DNA of 64,000 nucleotides, taken from NCBI RefSeq assembly GCF_019449275.2, contig NZ_JAHZQZ020000017.1:179900-243899 (forward strand), given 5' to 3'. Positions 41,111-53,584 of this stretch are shown here, piece after piece (position 1 is the stretch's first letter; every line of letters begins with the position of its first letter). The translations under genes were made by a program, and so were the position numbers. Origin of the DNA: Microbacterium sp. HD4P20. GTDB taxonomy: Bacteria; Actinomycetota; Actinomycetes; Actinomycetales; Microbacteriaceae. Under the pieces are notes generated by a model, which worked only from the letters and a program-made list of their open reading frames with translations, was not told the origin of the DNA and made no database searches.

Positions 41111-42097
41111 GTGACACACGTTCCATCCGACGCCGAGTTCGACCCGGCGACCGCCACCATCGCGATCGTCACGTACAACCGCTCGGGGCTGCTGACGCGC
41201 CTGCTCGGCAGCATCGTCGTGATGGATCCGAAGCCCGGCCACGTCGTGGTGATCGACAACGCATCGACCGACGACACCACCGATGTCGTCGAGTCGTATC
41301 GCGAGCGCCTCGGCAGCACCGAACTCGTCTACCGCCGTATGGAGACGAACACCGGCGGCTCGGGCGGATTCAGCGAGGGCATGCGGGTCGCATATGAACT
41401 CGGCTCCGAATGGATCTGGCTCATGGACGACGACGTCGAGGTCATCGACGACGGCCTGGCGAAAATGGGCAAGTGGGCGCCGCGGTTCAAGAGCATCCAA
41501 GGCCGCCGCTACGACTACGACGGCAGCGAGTTCTACTGGCAGTACCGCATCGCCGAGCGCATGGGCATTCCGATCCCCTTCGCCCCGGCATCCTTCGATT
41601 CCTCCGGCTACAAGCCGATGAACTCGGGATGCTTCGAGGGCATGTTCATCCACCGCGACATCGTGAAGCAGATCGGCCTGCCCGATCCCCGCTTCTTCAT
41701 CTACTGGGACGACCAGACCTACGGCTGGCTCGCCTCGCGCAAGACCCAGTCGGTGATCGTCGACGAGTTCGTGCTGCGCCGCACGCGCGAGATCAAGCAG
41801 TGGGACATGGGCATCCGCCACATGAACGCGTCGAGCAACGCGTACCGCTACTACATCATGCGCAACCGCGCGATCATCAAGCGCTACTACCAGTCCCTCG
41901 GGGTGTACCGGCGCGTGCCTTTCGCCCTCGGCACGGCACTCACTTTCGGCAAGGAGCTGATCCGCCTGCTCTTCGTCGAGCGGACGGTGCGCGGCACGTC
42001 GAACCTGTTCCGCGGTCTGCGTGACGGACGGAAGATCGCGAAGGATGCTGCGTGGCAGCCGATGCCGCCGCTCGAAGTTGCGACGACCGGTCGTTGA
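41111..42097 (+). CDS. GlfT1-like glycosyltransferase, family 2
   Basis: The 328-residue protein has a GT2 fold: TIAIVTYNRSGLLTRLL, VVIDNASTDDTTD, then NTGGSGGFSEGMRVAYELG and the metal-binding WLMDDDVEV. The spacing and the GGxGGF segment resemble GlfT1, the galactofuranosyltransferase that starts galactan synthesis in mycobacteria, which is also encoded beside a Wzm/Wzt exporter. A downstream QWDMGIRHMN/YYIMRN region is typical of this subgroup. The start is GTG 41111. It converges with wzt/wzm at 42146-43698. The final residues T-T-G-R are read from a repeat element (42086-42144). Confidence 0.88.
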   Translation: MTHVPSDAEFDPATATIAIVTYNRSGLLTRLLGSIVVMDPKPGHVVVIDNASTDDTTDVVESYRERLGSTELVYRRMETNTGGSGGFSEGMRVAYELGSEWIWLMDDDVEVIDDGLAKMGKWAPRFKSIQGRRYDYDGSEFYWQYRIAERMGIPIPFAPASFDSSGYKPMNSGCFEGMFIHRDIVKQIGLPDPRFFIYWDDQTYGWLASRKTQSVIVDEFVLRRTREIKQWDMGIRHMNASSNAYRYYIMRNRAIIKRYYQSLGVYRRVPFALGTALTFGKELIRLLFVERTVRGTSNLFRGLRDGRKIAKDAAWQPMPPLEVATTGR

Positions 42098-42144
42098 GCG
42101 CCCGGTTCCCCGGTCGTTGAGCGAGCGAAGCGAGACGAAACGCT
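42086..42144. repeat. Intergenic repeat of the GTTGAGCGAGCGAAGCGAG type
   Basis: CCGGTCGTTGAGCG occurs at 42086-42099 and again at 42109-42122. The second copy continues as AGCGAAGCGAGACGAAACGCTC. The stop codon of the GlfT1-like gene lies within the first copy. From memory, closely similar sequences are scattered between genes in Microbacteriaceae and related genomes. It sits between convergent genes and GAGCG/CGCTC ends could form a short hairpin. Confidence 0.6.
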
Positions 42145-42145
42145 C

Positions 42146-42892
42146 TCATACCCCCGCAGGGTGATCGGAATTGTACTGATCGAGCACCTCGCCGATTGGC
42201 GCGTCCATGGCGAGTCGGTGCTTGTCGAGGTAAAGGCCGCGGGTGCAGAACCTGCGCAGGTCACGCTCGCTGTGCGACACGAAGAACAGGGTCCGCCCGT
42301 CGGCCAGCAGTTCGTCGATGCGGCGATAGCACTTCTCTCGGAACGCCTTGTCGCCGACCGCTAGGACCTCGTCTACGAGGAGGATCGGCTCCTCGAGCTG
42401 CGATACCACTGAGAAGGCGAGTCGCACCTTCATGCCGTTGCTGAGATGCTTGTACGGGGTATCGACGAAGTCAGCGAGTTCGGCGAAGTCGATGATGCCG
42501 TCGAACCGGCGTGACACTTCGGCTTTCGACATCCCATGCAGTCCCGACGTGAGACGCACATTCTCGCGCACGGTGAGATCGCCGACGAATCCGCCGGTGA
42601 TCTCGATCAGGGGAGCAACCCCGCCGTGGACGGTGACCTTGCCCTCATCGGGGAGCAGCACCCCGGCGACGAGTTTGAGCAGCGTCGATTTGCCCTGACC
42701 ATTCCGGCCGACGACCCCGATCGATTCTCCGGGCTTCACATCGAAGCTGACGTTGCGAAGCGCCCAGAACTCGTCGGGCTTGGATCGACGGGAGGAATCG
42801 GAGAAGAGGTCCTTCACGCTGCGTCGCCCTCGCCGGTTGCGGCGGAAGCGCACCCCGAGGTCGCGGACCTCGATCGCAAGTTCGGCGCCCAT
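42146..42892 (-). CDS. wzt: Polysaccharide ABC exporter ATPase (Wzt-like, short form)
   Basis: The 248-residue ATPase has Walker A GRNGQGKST (62-70), signature LSNGM (150-154), Walker B ILLVDE (170-175) and H-loop VSHSERD. It belongs to the Wzt/RfbE/TagH group that exports complete lipid-linked polysaccharides. It ends soon after the ATPase core and has no C-terminal glycan-binding domain, unlike the second Wzt at 62043. ATG 42892 overlaps the permease stop (ATGA). With the neighbouring GlfT1-like gene this resembles the mycobacterial galactan exporter set Rv3781-Rv3783. Confidence 0.92.
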   Translation of the reverse strand: MGAELAIEVRDLGVRFRRNRRGRRSVKDLFSDSSRRSKPDEFWALRNVSFDVKPGESIGVVGRNGQGKSTLLKLVAGVLLPDEGKVTVHGGVAPLIEITGGFVGDLTVRENVRLTSGLHGMSKAEVSRRFDGIIDFAELADFVDTPYKHLSNGMKVRLAFSVVSQLEEPILLVDEVLAVGDKAFREKCYRRIDELLADGRTLFFVSHSERDLRRFCTRGLYLDKHRLAMDAPIGEVLDQYNSDHPAGV

Positions 42893-43698
42893 CACAGCTC
42901 CTTCAGCATCGGACGCTCGAGGCGACGGAACACGAGGATGCCTGCCGCGAGGAACCCGAAGGTCATGACGGCGCCGATCGCTATCACCCAGAGGTCGAAC
43001 TCCTCCGGAAAGAAGCCCACTCGGTAGAGGGCGAAGATGCCGGCGAGCGGATTGAACGCGGCGAGCGTCTCGGCCGCACCCGGGAGGTCTGACACGCCGT
43101 AGATCACGGGTGAGGCGTAGAACAGCGCCCGCAGGATCAGCTTGGTGGTCCGCTCGAGGTCGGTCCAGATGACACAGAGCGGGGCGACAAGCAGACCCAG
43201 GCCGATGAGAAGGACTGTCTGGAGCAGCATCGCGACGGGGAACAGCAGCAGACCCCAGTTGAGTTGCACCGGCGTACCGCCGAAGGCCGCGACGGTGACG
43301 AACAGAGCGAGGATGGGAAGGGAGCAAAGGAACTCGATCCCCTTCGATAGCACGATGCGATTCACCCAGATCGATCGCGGGATGGCCGTCGAACGCACGA
43401 GGCGAGCGTCCTTGTTGAACGCCCGCGTGAAGTCGGAGACGGCGGAGTTGAACCACACCCAGGGGAGCAGCGCCGTGATCAAGAAGACGATGTACGGCTC
43501 GTGGCCCACCGAGCGCTCGAAGATCTGGGTGAACACGAACCAGTAGATCGCGCTCATGACGAGCGGATCGAGGACCGACCAGAGGTAGCCGAGCGCACTC
43601 GTCGAGTACCGGACCTTCAGGTCGCGCGCCGACAGCAACCACAGCGAGTGCAGGTAGCGCCGGGGCGATCCGGGGGCGCCGACGGCGGCTGTGGTCAC
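42892..43698 (-). CDS. wzm: Polysaccharide ABC exporter permease (Wzm-like)
   Basis: The 268-residue ABC-2 type permease has six predicted membrane helices and the N-terminal amphipathic segment LHSLWLLSARDLKVRYSTSALGYLWSVLDPL typical of Wzm/TagG proteins. It forms the channel for the ATPase encoded directly downstream. GTG or ATG at 43698 starts M-T-T-A-A-V. The distance to the divergent side is about 90 bp, with no other gene between it and the GDSL lipoprotein stop at 43791, so it may be read from its own promoter or through from upstream. Confidence 0.93.
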   Translation of the reverse strand: MTTAAVGAPGSPRRYLHSLWLLSARDLKVRYSTSALGYLWSVLDPLVMSAIYWFVFTQIFERSVGHEPYIVFLITALLPWVWFNSAVSDFTRAFNKDARLVRSTAIPRSIWVNRIVLSKGIEFLCSLPILALFVTVAAFGGTPVQLNWGLLLFPVAMLLQTVLLIGLGLLVAPLCVIWTDLERTTKLILRALFYASPVIYGVSDLPGAAETLAAFNPLAGIFALYRVGFFPEEFDLWVIAIGAVMTFGFLAAGILVFRRLERPMLKEL

Positions 43699-43790
43699 GG
43701 GAACGATTCTACTTGGGGGACGGAGAGCGATCGTTATGCCGCATCCTCGTCAGTCCTCCGCACGGGACCGGCCGCTGTGAGCCTCCAGGA

Positions 43791-44510
43791 TCAGCCCGCA
43801 GCCCGGACAGCCTCGAGGTGGCCCGCGATTGCTCGCCCGGCGGCCGCGTAGCCCTCGTCGGACGTGTGAACGCCGTCGGTCAGGAACGGAGCAGACCAGG
43901 TTCCGTCCGTCTCGCGAAGCTCGACCCAGGGGTCGACGTACCCCCAATCGTGCTCTGCTGCCATGGTGGACAACGACTGATTGAACTGCATCGCCTCGGC
44001 CGGAAGGAAGTTCAACGGGGGGATCGCGACCAGAAGCACGTCGCGCGCGCTGACCCGATTGGAGATCTCGAGCACGTTGCGCTTGATCTCTTCGATCGGC
44101 ACGCCCACAGCCAAGTCATTCGTCCCCGCCATGATGACAAGTTGATCTGCGCCAGCGGCGTGCGACACGCCCTCCGCCATCGACGCGGTTGTTGCACCGT
44201 CGACCGCCCAGCCTCCGACCACAGTGAACCGGTCACTCGGCAACTGGGCGCCCCACGCTGCGCCTTCTGCCATGCCTGCTCCCAGCGTCCCGCGGAATCC
44301 GGTGGAGTTCGAATCGCCGACGATGACCACACGAGTCCGCTCTTGTGTTGATGCAGAAGGCGTGGATGTCTCGGCTTCGGGTGACCGCGAAGCCAGGTGC
44401 CCGATCCCTTCCTGGCCGGGAGCGGCACACCCCGCAATCGTCCCGATGAGGAACCCAGTACACACGACCGCGACGACGATGGATCTGTTCACGTCAGCTG
44501 TCTGCTTCAT
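43791..44510 (-). CDS. SGNH/GDSL hydrolase lipoprotein
   Basis: The 239-residue protein has a signal peptide with lipobox IAGC, so it is anchored outside the cell. SGNH blocks are VGDSNSTGFRG (nucleophile Ser), AGTNDLA (block III Asn) and DGVHTSDEGY (catalytic Asp and His). Such enzymes deacylate or transfer acyl groups; beside polysaccharide genes the likely substrate is an O-acetylated surface glycan, perhaps opposing the OafA-type acyltransferase at 48079. ATG 44510 starts M-K-Q-T-A-D. It lies 21 bp after fcl and may be the last gene of the gmd-fcl operon. Confidence 0.88.
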   Translation of the reverse strand: MKQTADVNRSIVVAVVCTGFLIGTIAGCAAPGQEGIGHLASRSPEAETSTPSASTQERTRVVIVGDSNSTGFRGTLGAGMAEGAAWGAQLPSDRFTVVGGWAVDGATTASMAEGVSHAAGADQLVIMAGTNDLAVGVPIEEIKRNVLEISNRVSARDVLLVAIPPLNFLPAEAMQFNQSLSTMAAEHDWGYVDPWVELRETDGTWSAPFLTDGVHTSDEGYAAAGRAIAGHLEAVRAAG

Positions 44511-44531
44511 CCGCAGCCCGGAGGCTCGCTT

Positions 44532-45515
44532 CTACTCTCGCAAGGTTCCGACGTGTTGGCGGTACCAGGCGACGGTGCGTTCGAGCCCCTCTTGAAGGGT
44601 GATCTTGGAGGTCCAGCCGGCTTCGGCGAGTTTGGAGACGTCGAGGAGTTTCTGCGGGGTTCCGTCGGGCTTGGAGGTGTCCCATTCGGTCTGGCCCTGG
44701 TATCCGACGACGGTGGCGATGGTGGCGGCGATTTCGGCGATGGTGACGTCGGATCCGGTGCCGACGTTGACTTGGTCGGGTCCGTCGTAGTGTTCGAGCA
44801 GGTGCAGGCATGCGTCGGCCATGTCGTCGGCGTGGAGGAACTCGCGCCGTGGGGTGCCGGTGCCCCAGTTGGTGACGGTGGGTGCGCCGGACGCGGCGGC
44901 TTCGTCGTAGCGGCGGATCAATGCTGGGAGGACGTGGGAGCCCTTCGGGGAGAAGTTGTCGTTCGGGCCGTAGAGGTTGGTCGGCATGGCCGAGATCCAC
45001 GGCAATCCGTACTGCCGTCGCACCGCTTGGGTGTGCAGGATACCGGCGATCTTCGCGATCGCGTAGGCGTCGTTGGTCTCCTCCAGGTGCCCCGTCAACA
45101 GCGAGTCCTCACGGATGGGCTGGGCAGCGAACTTCGGGTAGATGCACGACGAGCCCAGGAACAGCACCCGTTCGACGTCGTTGGCGAGGGCCGCGTCGAG
45201 GACGTTGACCTGGATGCGCATGTTGTCGCTGAGGAAATCGACCGGGTAGGTGCTGTTCGCCAGGATTCCGCCGACCTTCGCCGCGGCGAGCACCACATAC
45301 TTCGGTTTGATCTCCGCCATGTAGCCGAAGACCGCGTCGCGGTCCTTCAGATCCAGCTCCGCGGACGGTTTCCCGACGATGTTCTCAAACCCCGAGGCTT
45401 CGAGTTTGCGGACGATCGCGGAGCCGACAAGCCCACGATGCCCGGCGACATAGAACGTCGCGTCCCGGTCGAGTTCCCCCGGGGTGTACTGCACCCCGTC
45501 CACAGCGGTGGTCAC
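44532..45515 (-). CDS. fcl: GDP-L-fucose synthase
   Basis: The 327-residue epimerase/reductase converts GDP-4-keto-6-deoxymannose to GDP-L-fucose using NADPH. It shows [10 protein letters not shown] (NADP-binding), LGSSCIYPK, the catalytic YAIAK and the family-specific [11 protein letters not shown]. The start is GTG 45515, whose GTGA overlaps the gmd stop; the frame extends to 45572 only because it reads through gmd. Together gmd and fcl supply fucose for the GT11 fucosyltransferase at 52567. Confidence 0.95.
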   Translation of the reverse strand: MTTAVDGVQYTPGELDRDATFYVAGHRGLVGSAIVRKLEASGFENIVGKPSAELDLKDRDAVFGYMAEIKPKYVVLAAAKVGGILANSTYPVDFLSDNMRIQVNVLDAALANDVERVLFLGSSCIYPKFAAQPIREDSLLTGHLEETNDAYAIAKIAGILHTQAVRRQYGLPWISAMPTNLYGPNDNFSPKGSHVLPALIRRYDEAAASGAPTVTNWGTGTPRREFLHADDMADACLHLLEHYDGPDQVNVGTGSDVTIAEIAATIATVVGYQGQTEWDTSKPDGTPQKLLDVSKLAEAGWTSKITLQEGLERTVAWYRQHVGTLRE

Positions 45516-46558
45516 TTCAGTACCAGGGCGGGTTCGGAGTTCCAGGAGCCGAGGGTGACGGTATCGATCCACTCGGGACCCTTTTCCAGCGCTTCCACGT
45601 CGGCGTCAACCATCAGCTTCGCCAATTCGTTCCCATCGATCGTCGCCGTCCACCCGAGCTTCTCGGCCGCCTTGGACGGGTCGCCGATCAACGCGTCGAC
45701 CTCGGTGGGGCGCAGGTACCGCTCGTCGAACTTCACGAACTCCTGCCAGTCCAACCCGACATGACCGAAAGAGGTCTCCAAGAAATCGCGGATGGTCAAA
45801 CCCACCCCGGTAGCGAGGACGAAGTCCTCCGGCTCGTCGACCTGCAGCATTCGCCACATCCCCTCGACGTACTCCGCCGCGTACCCCCAGTCACGGACCG
45901 CGTCAAGGTTGCCGAGGTAGATGTCTTTCTGCACCCCGGCCTTGATCCGTGCGACCGCGCGGGAGATCTTGCGTGTCACGAACGTCTCGCCACGCCGGGG
46001 GGACTCGTGGTTGAACAGGATCCCGTTCACCGCGAACATGCCGTACGCCTCGCGATAGTTCTTCGTGATCCAGTAGCTATACAGCTTCGCCGCCGCATAA
46101 GGCGACCGCGGATAAAACGGTGTGGACTCCGACTGCGGCGGCTGCGTAGCGCCGTAGAGTTCGGAGGAGGATGCCTGATAGAACCGGGTACGGATACCCG
46201 AGAGGCGGACCGCCTCCAACAGGCGAATCGTACCGGTGCCGGTGGTGTCGGCGGTGTGCTCCGGCTCATCGAACGACACCCGCACGTGAGACTGAGCGGC
46301 CAGGTTATAAACCTCATCAGGGTTGATCTCGGCCATCAGCGTCACCAGACGCACACCGTCACTCAGGTCGCCGTAATGCAGGAACAGCTTCGCGTTCGGG
46401 TCATGCGGGTCCACGTAAAGGTGATCGATGCGCGACGTGTTGAAGGTCGATGCCCGGCGGATCAGGCCGTGGACCTCGTAGCCCTTCGCCAGCAACAGCT
46501 CAGCGAGGTACGAGCCATCCTGACCGGTGATACCGGTGATAAGTGCCCGCTTGGTCAT
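45512..46558 (-). CDS. gmd: GDP-mannose 4,6-dehydratase
   Basis: The 348-residue SDR enzyme makes GDP-4-keto-6-deoxymannose from GDP-mannose. Motifs are [26 protein letters not shown], the catalytic YAAAK and [16 protein letters not shown], which is diagnostic for Gmd. Start ATG 46558 (M-T-K-R-A-L) has GGAAG upstream; an in-frame TTG at 46570 is less likely. Its stop overlaps the fcl start. The mannose side of the pathway is fed by manA at 35723. Confidence 0.96.
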   Translation of the reverse strand: MTKRALITGITGQDGSYLAELLLAKGYEVHGLIRRASTFNTSRIDHLYVDPHDPNAKLFLHYGDLSDGVRLVTLMAEINPDEVYNLAAQSHVRVSFDEPEHTADTTGTGTIRLLEAVRLSGIRTRFYQASSSELYGATQPPQSESTPFYPRSPYAAAKLYSYWITKNYREAYGMFAVNGILFNHESPRRGETFVTRKISRAVARIKAGVQKDIYLGNLDAVRDWGYAAEYVEGMWRMLQVDEPEDFVLATGVGLTIRDFLETSFGHVGLDWQEFVKFDERYLRPTEVDALIGDPSKAAEKLGWTATIDGNELAKLMVDADVEALEKGPEWIDTVTLGSWNSEPALVLK

Positions 46559-46662
46559 GGTTACTTCCAAACTCCGAGCGAAAAGACACGATCGCTCAGG
46601 TCATTCAGCTTAGTAAACGGCCGTCTCAACCCGAACCAGCTGCGCTCCCCGCAAGAGAATCC

Positions 46663-47805
46663 TCAGTGGCCGGGATATATCCGCCGCGCCAGCGATGCCT
46701 TGCGACGGGCCAGCTGTTGCTTCCTCTTCGGAAAGTTCTCGTTCAGGCCTGGCTCAAGGGATCCGGACGTCGAGATATCGCTCGTGGAGGACCAGCCCGT
46801 TCCTAGATCCCTGAGCGAGCCATGCTTGATTCCGTAGTAGTCCGCCTCAAGCTCGATCACCGCACCGCGGGCGCCCGCAGCCGCAGCGAGAAGATGAAAA
46901 TGGAACCGTGTAGTCAGCCACACCTGCCCAGCTCTCGCAGGGAGGCCTTCGAGCCAAAGCCGCGTGAACGGGTAGAAGTTCACCTCGAGCCCGCGCTCTC
47001 GAAGACGCGGCAGGATCCACGAATCATCGGGAGGGATGGATTCCACCAGCCCGATCGGTCCGCGTGCGTGCGCGCGCACGAACTGTTCGGCAGCATCGAC
47101 CAGTCCCTCCGTCGCATCTTCGTCGACGAAGTCGCCCTGGATGAGCAGCATGACGTCCGGCGTCTCCGTCTTCGAGTACAGGTCACGCGCATTGGTGAAC
47201 GCGAGGAAGGCATCGTCGACACCTGGAGTTCCGCCAGAAGCCTCTGCGCTAGGCACGTCCCTTGTTTCGAAGACGTCGAAATCCGCCACCCACCCATGCA
47301 CGGCGGACTGAGCCTCGGCGCTCAGCGGCAACACACCCTGACCTGTTGCATAAATCGGCACTTGAAAGTGCTGCTTGAGCGCGACAAGAGCGGGCAGAAG
47401 CAGCAGGTGATTTTCCCATACCGAGTTCATGTAGCCACCTCCGAGCAGATGCACGGATCGCATCTCACGGAGCTGGAGAAGTCCCAGATCCAGCCTCGGT
47501 GAGCCTAAGTCCACCACGACCTGCGCCACGTACTCAGCGCTGTCGGCCAGAGGCATGCCGTGACGGCCGAAAGCGAGGTGCCACAGAGTGTTTGTCGTTG
47601 TCAATCTCGGATGTACGCCCGCGAAGAGGTGATTGGCTCGCCCGGGCTCTGGGCAGTCGAGCCAGACGGGGACATCGGGGTGGTTCTTGGCCAACCAGTC
47701 CAGCCATACGCGAGTGAGTATCTCATCGCCGTAGTTCGGCAGTCCGGCGGCTGAAATCAGGTAGATCGGCCGACTGTCAACGGTTCGGCGACGTCGTTCG
47801 AACAT
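46663..47805 (-). CDS. Polysaccharide pyruvyl transferase family protein
   Basis: The 380-residue protein has the pyruvyl-transferase (CsaB-type) signature: GLPNYGDEILTRVWLDWL near the N-terminus, VHLLGGGYMNSVWENH, and a C-terminal WLTTRFHFHLLAAAAGARG resembling the CsaB SxRLH site. Members add ketal-linked pyruvate from phosphoenolpyruvate to sugars of wall polymers. Pyruvylated polymers are the ligand of SLH domains, and this locus encodes SLH repeats in two proteins (62043 and 63413). ATG 47805 has AAAAGGGG upstream. The 273-bp region upstream holds no gene but a TANNNT-type element on the minus strand near 48048. Confidence 0.85.
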   Translation of the reverse strand: MFERRRRTVDSRPIYLISAAGLPNYGDEILTRVWLDWLAKNHPDVPVWLDCPEPGRANHLFAGVHPRLTTTNTLWHLAFGRHGMPLADSAEYVAQVVVDLGSPRLDLGLLQLREMRSVHLLGGGYMNSVWENHLLLLPALVALKQHFQVPIYATGQGVLPLSAEAQSAVHGWVADFDVFETRDVPSAEASGGTPGVDDAFLAFTNARDLYSKTETPDVMLLIQGDFVDEDATEGLVDAAEQFVRAHARGPIGLVESIPPDDSWILPRLRERGLEVNFYPFTRLWLEGLPARAGQVWLTTRFHFHLLAAAAGARGAVIELEADYYGIKHGSLRDLGTGWSSTSDISTSGSLEPGLNENFPKRKQQLARRKASLARRIYPGH

Positions 47806-48078
47806 GTGCCCCTTTTCGCATCTCTGGCTCCATCGGGAGCGTTGAAGGTACGTGATACCAGTCGAGCATCGGCGTCAGGGCCTTGAAGGAGGCTCGCACG
47901 CCCTGCCAGGGGGCGCATCAGCGATCTCAGACCGCACCTTCGGGGGCGACCGGCCTTGCTGGCTACTCGCGACCTCAGACTCGCCGCAGGGTCCGTGGGT
48001 TGCACGCATGTGCCCCAAGAACACCATCGAAGACTCGCGACCACAGTACAGCAGGGTTAGCTCAGATGCCGGCGACCA

Positions 48079-51690
<3,612 letters not shown>

Positions 51691-51700
51691 GTCGCACCCC

Positions 51701-52378
51701 CTACTTGATGAACAGTTCGCTCAGGATGTTGACCGAGTTCCACATCGACTGACCCTTGGCGCGGGAGTAATCGGTATAGAGAATCTGTACCGGCTGCTCC
51801 GCATAGCGAAGCTTCTTCGCACCGATCTGGCCGACGATCTCGCTGGCATGTGCCATCCGATTCTGGGTGATCCGGATCCCGGAGGCCGCCGCGCGGTTGA
51901 GGGCACGCAAGCCATTGTGCGCGTCAGTGAGTTTGACGCCTGTTGACACACGTTCGAAGAGCACAGCGGCGCGAAGGATCAGCTTCTTTAGCGCGCCGGC
52001 GTTGGTCCGGTCGTCCAGGAACCTGGAGCCAATGACTATGTCAAGCGGTTCGGTGCGCAGTCGCTCTACCATCGCCAACGCGTCCTCGACTCGATGCTGA
52101 CCGTCGGAGTCGAATGTCACGAAGTACTCCGCGCCGGGCTGCGCCAGGGCGAAGTCGAGTCCGGTCTGCAGTGCGGCTCCCTGTCCTAGATTGATGGGGT
52201 GCCTCACGACGATCGCCCCGCCGGCGAGCGCCTCCTCCGCCGAGCGGTCCCGACTGCCATCGTCTATGCAAACGACGTTCGGAAACGTCTTACGGGTCTC
52301 TCGAACGACTTCTTGCACAACGGTCGCTTCGTTGTATAGCGGAACGACGAGCCAGGTGTCGGCGTTGGCTGAGGGCAT
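51701..52378 (-). CDS. Polyprenyl-phosphate-type glycosyltransferase, family 2
   Basis: The 225-residue protein is a compact GT2 of the dolichol-phosphate mannose synthase type: WLVVPLYNEATVVQEVV, CIDDGSRDRS, GQGAALQTGLDFAL, the metal-binding FDSDGQH and IGSRFLDD. It lacks the C-terminal membrane helices of some relatives; the DUF2304 protein encoded 10 bp downstream may provide them. It probably makes a polyprenyl-phosphate sugar. A TAGAAT -10 candidate (minus strand, 52413-52418) lies about 35 bp upstream of ATG 52378. It is the first gene of a four-gene operon. Confidence 0.9.
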   Translation of the reverse strand: MPSANADTWLVVPLYNEATVVQEVVRETRKTFPNVVCIDDGSRDRSAEEALAGGAIVVRHPINLGQGAALQTGLDFALAQPGAEYFVTFDSDGQHRVEDALAMVERLRTEPLDIVIGSRFLDDRTNAGALKKLILRAAVLFERVSTGVKLTDAHNGLRALNRAAASGIRITQNRMAHASEIVGQIGAKKLRYAEQPVQILYTDYSRAKGQSMWNSVNILSELFIK

Positions 52379-52566
52379 GACGGCTTTCTCGATCGACAGG
52401 AGGGTCCAGCAGATTCTACTGGTGAGAGGGCCGGGATCTTCCTGTATGGGCGGCCGGTCATAGCCTCGGCTCCTCCGCCGCCTGGCCCACGGCGCCTGAC
52501 GATAATCGGGATAGAGTGCGGTGCACCTTTCTCACAGACTGATCAACGCCCCACGGAGAGCACATC

Positions 52567-53487
52567 ATGGCCCCGGTTAGAGACATCAGCGACGGCATCT
52601 GCGCGTACCTGCAGGGGGGCTTCGGAAACCAGCTCTTCATCCTCGCGGCCGGATGGGCACAGGCCGACCGACTCGGCTGCCCGTTGTACGTCGACGCGTC
52701 CCGCTTCCTGGCCGACGACTGGCTGGAAAGGGCAAAAGAGACCCCGCGCGAGTACGAACTCGCGTCCATCGACTTCCCCGGCATCCTGCTCCGAGAAGAC
52801 TCTCCGTGGTTCCGAAACTCACCACGGCGCCCTGCAGTGATCCGCCGGCCGGGTCGCCGATCTACGACGTTGCGGGTCTATCGGCAGCCCACGATCAACT
52901 ACCACCATGACATCAATAGGGTCACGCCGGGAACAACCCTGCTGGGATACTTCCAATCGTGGCGATACTTCGATCCTGTAGCGGACCGACTCGCTGACGC
53001 ACTCCTCTCAGCACCGCTCAGCGACGCTGAGTCGGGGACGCTACGTTCGTTCGAACGAACCCCCGCGATCACAGCACACCTTCGGCGGGGCGACTACCTG
53101 ACTCCCGAGGCCGCCCGTCATCATGGAATAGCGAGCGCCGACTACTTCGTCCGTGCCCTCGCGCTACTTCGGACGCTCGCCACTCCCACCGTATCCGTGC
53201 GGGCCTTCTCCGATAGCCCCGACCTCGTTCGACGAGAGCTAGCCGACGTCGAGAACTTGGAACTGGTGGACGACGTGACGTCGCTCGGGAGCATAGCGAC
53301 GGTGCGTGCCATGAGCGCTGGAGTCGGTCTCGCGATGAGCAATTCGTCCTTCAGCTGGTGGGCCGCGTGGCTGATGTCACGGCGCGACCCGGTCGCCCCC
53401 GTCATCGCGCCACGTCCATGGCAGGCTGACGGCCAAAGCGGGCATGATCAGCTTCTGCCTCATTGGCTCACGCTCGACGCTCGATGA
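52567..53487 (+). CDS. Alpha-1,2-fucosyltransferase, family GT11
   Basis: The 306-residue enzyme has the GT11 motifs GGFGNQLF (17-24), GYFQSWRYF (about 127-135), the donor-binding HLRRGDYL (171-178) and MSNSSFSWWAAWL near the C-terminus. GT11 enzymes transfer L-fucose from GDP-fucose, usually alpha-1,2 to galactose. The donor pathway (manA, gmd, fcl) is in the same window, so a fucosylated surface glycan is very likely. ATG 52567 follows a GGAGAG run. Possible -10 elements GATAAT and TAGAGT lie at 52501-52517, but I see no matching -35 box. Confidence 0.92.
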   Translation: MAPVRDISDGICAYLQGGFGNQLFILAAGWAQADRLGCPLYVDASRFLADDWLERAKETPREYELASIDFPGILLREDSPWFRNSPRRPAVIRRPGRRSTTLRVYRQPTINYHHDINRVTPGTTLLGYFQSWRYFDPVADRLADALLSAPLSDAESGTLRSFERTPAITAHLRRGDYLTPEAARHHGIASADYFVRALALLRTLATPTVSVRAFSDSPDLVRRELADVENLELVDDVTSLGSIATVRAMSAGVGLAMSNSSFSWWAAWLMSRRDPVAPVIAPRPWQADGQSGHDQLLPHWLTLDAR

Positions 53488-53524
53488 CGCCGACCGCGCG
53501 GAATTCTCGCGTGGAGGCCGGTGA

Positions 53525-53530
53525 TAAAAT
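53525..53530 (+). promoter_or_regulatory. -10 candidate before the flippase gene
   Basis: TAAAAT stands out in GC-rich sequence between the fucosyltransferase stop and the flippase start at 53585. No convincing -35 box is seen, so read-through from the fucosyltransferase gene remains possible. Confidence 0.35.
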
Positions 53531-53584
53531 CGAAGCACGCGCTGCGGTCCGTCCGTGTGCATCGACGAGCAGAAGGTGCAAAGA

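Noticed and set aside
42146..43698. First wzm/wzt pair as a second SLH-type exporter
   Set aside because: This Wzt ends at residue 248, right after the ATPase core, so it has no room for any recognition domain.
47806..48078. Small minus-strand frame upstream of the pyruvyl transferase
   Set aside because: Its codon use does not match the neighbours, its start has no RBS, and it overlaps the start of the pyruvyl transferase gene in another phase.
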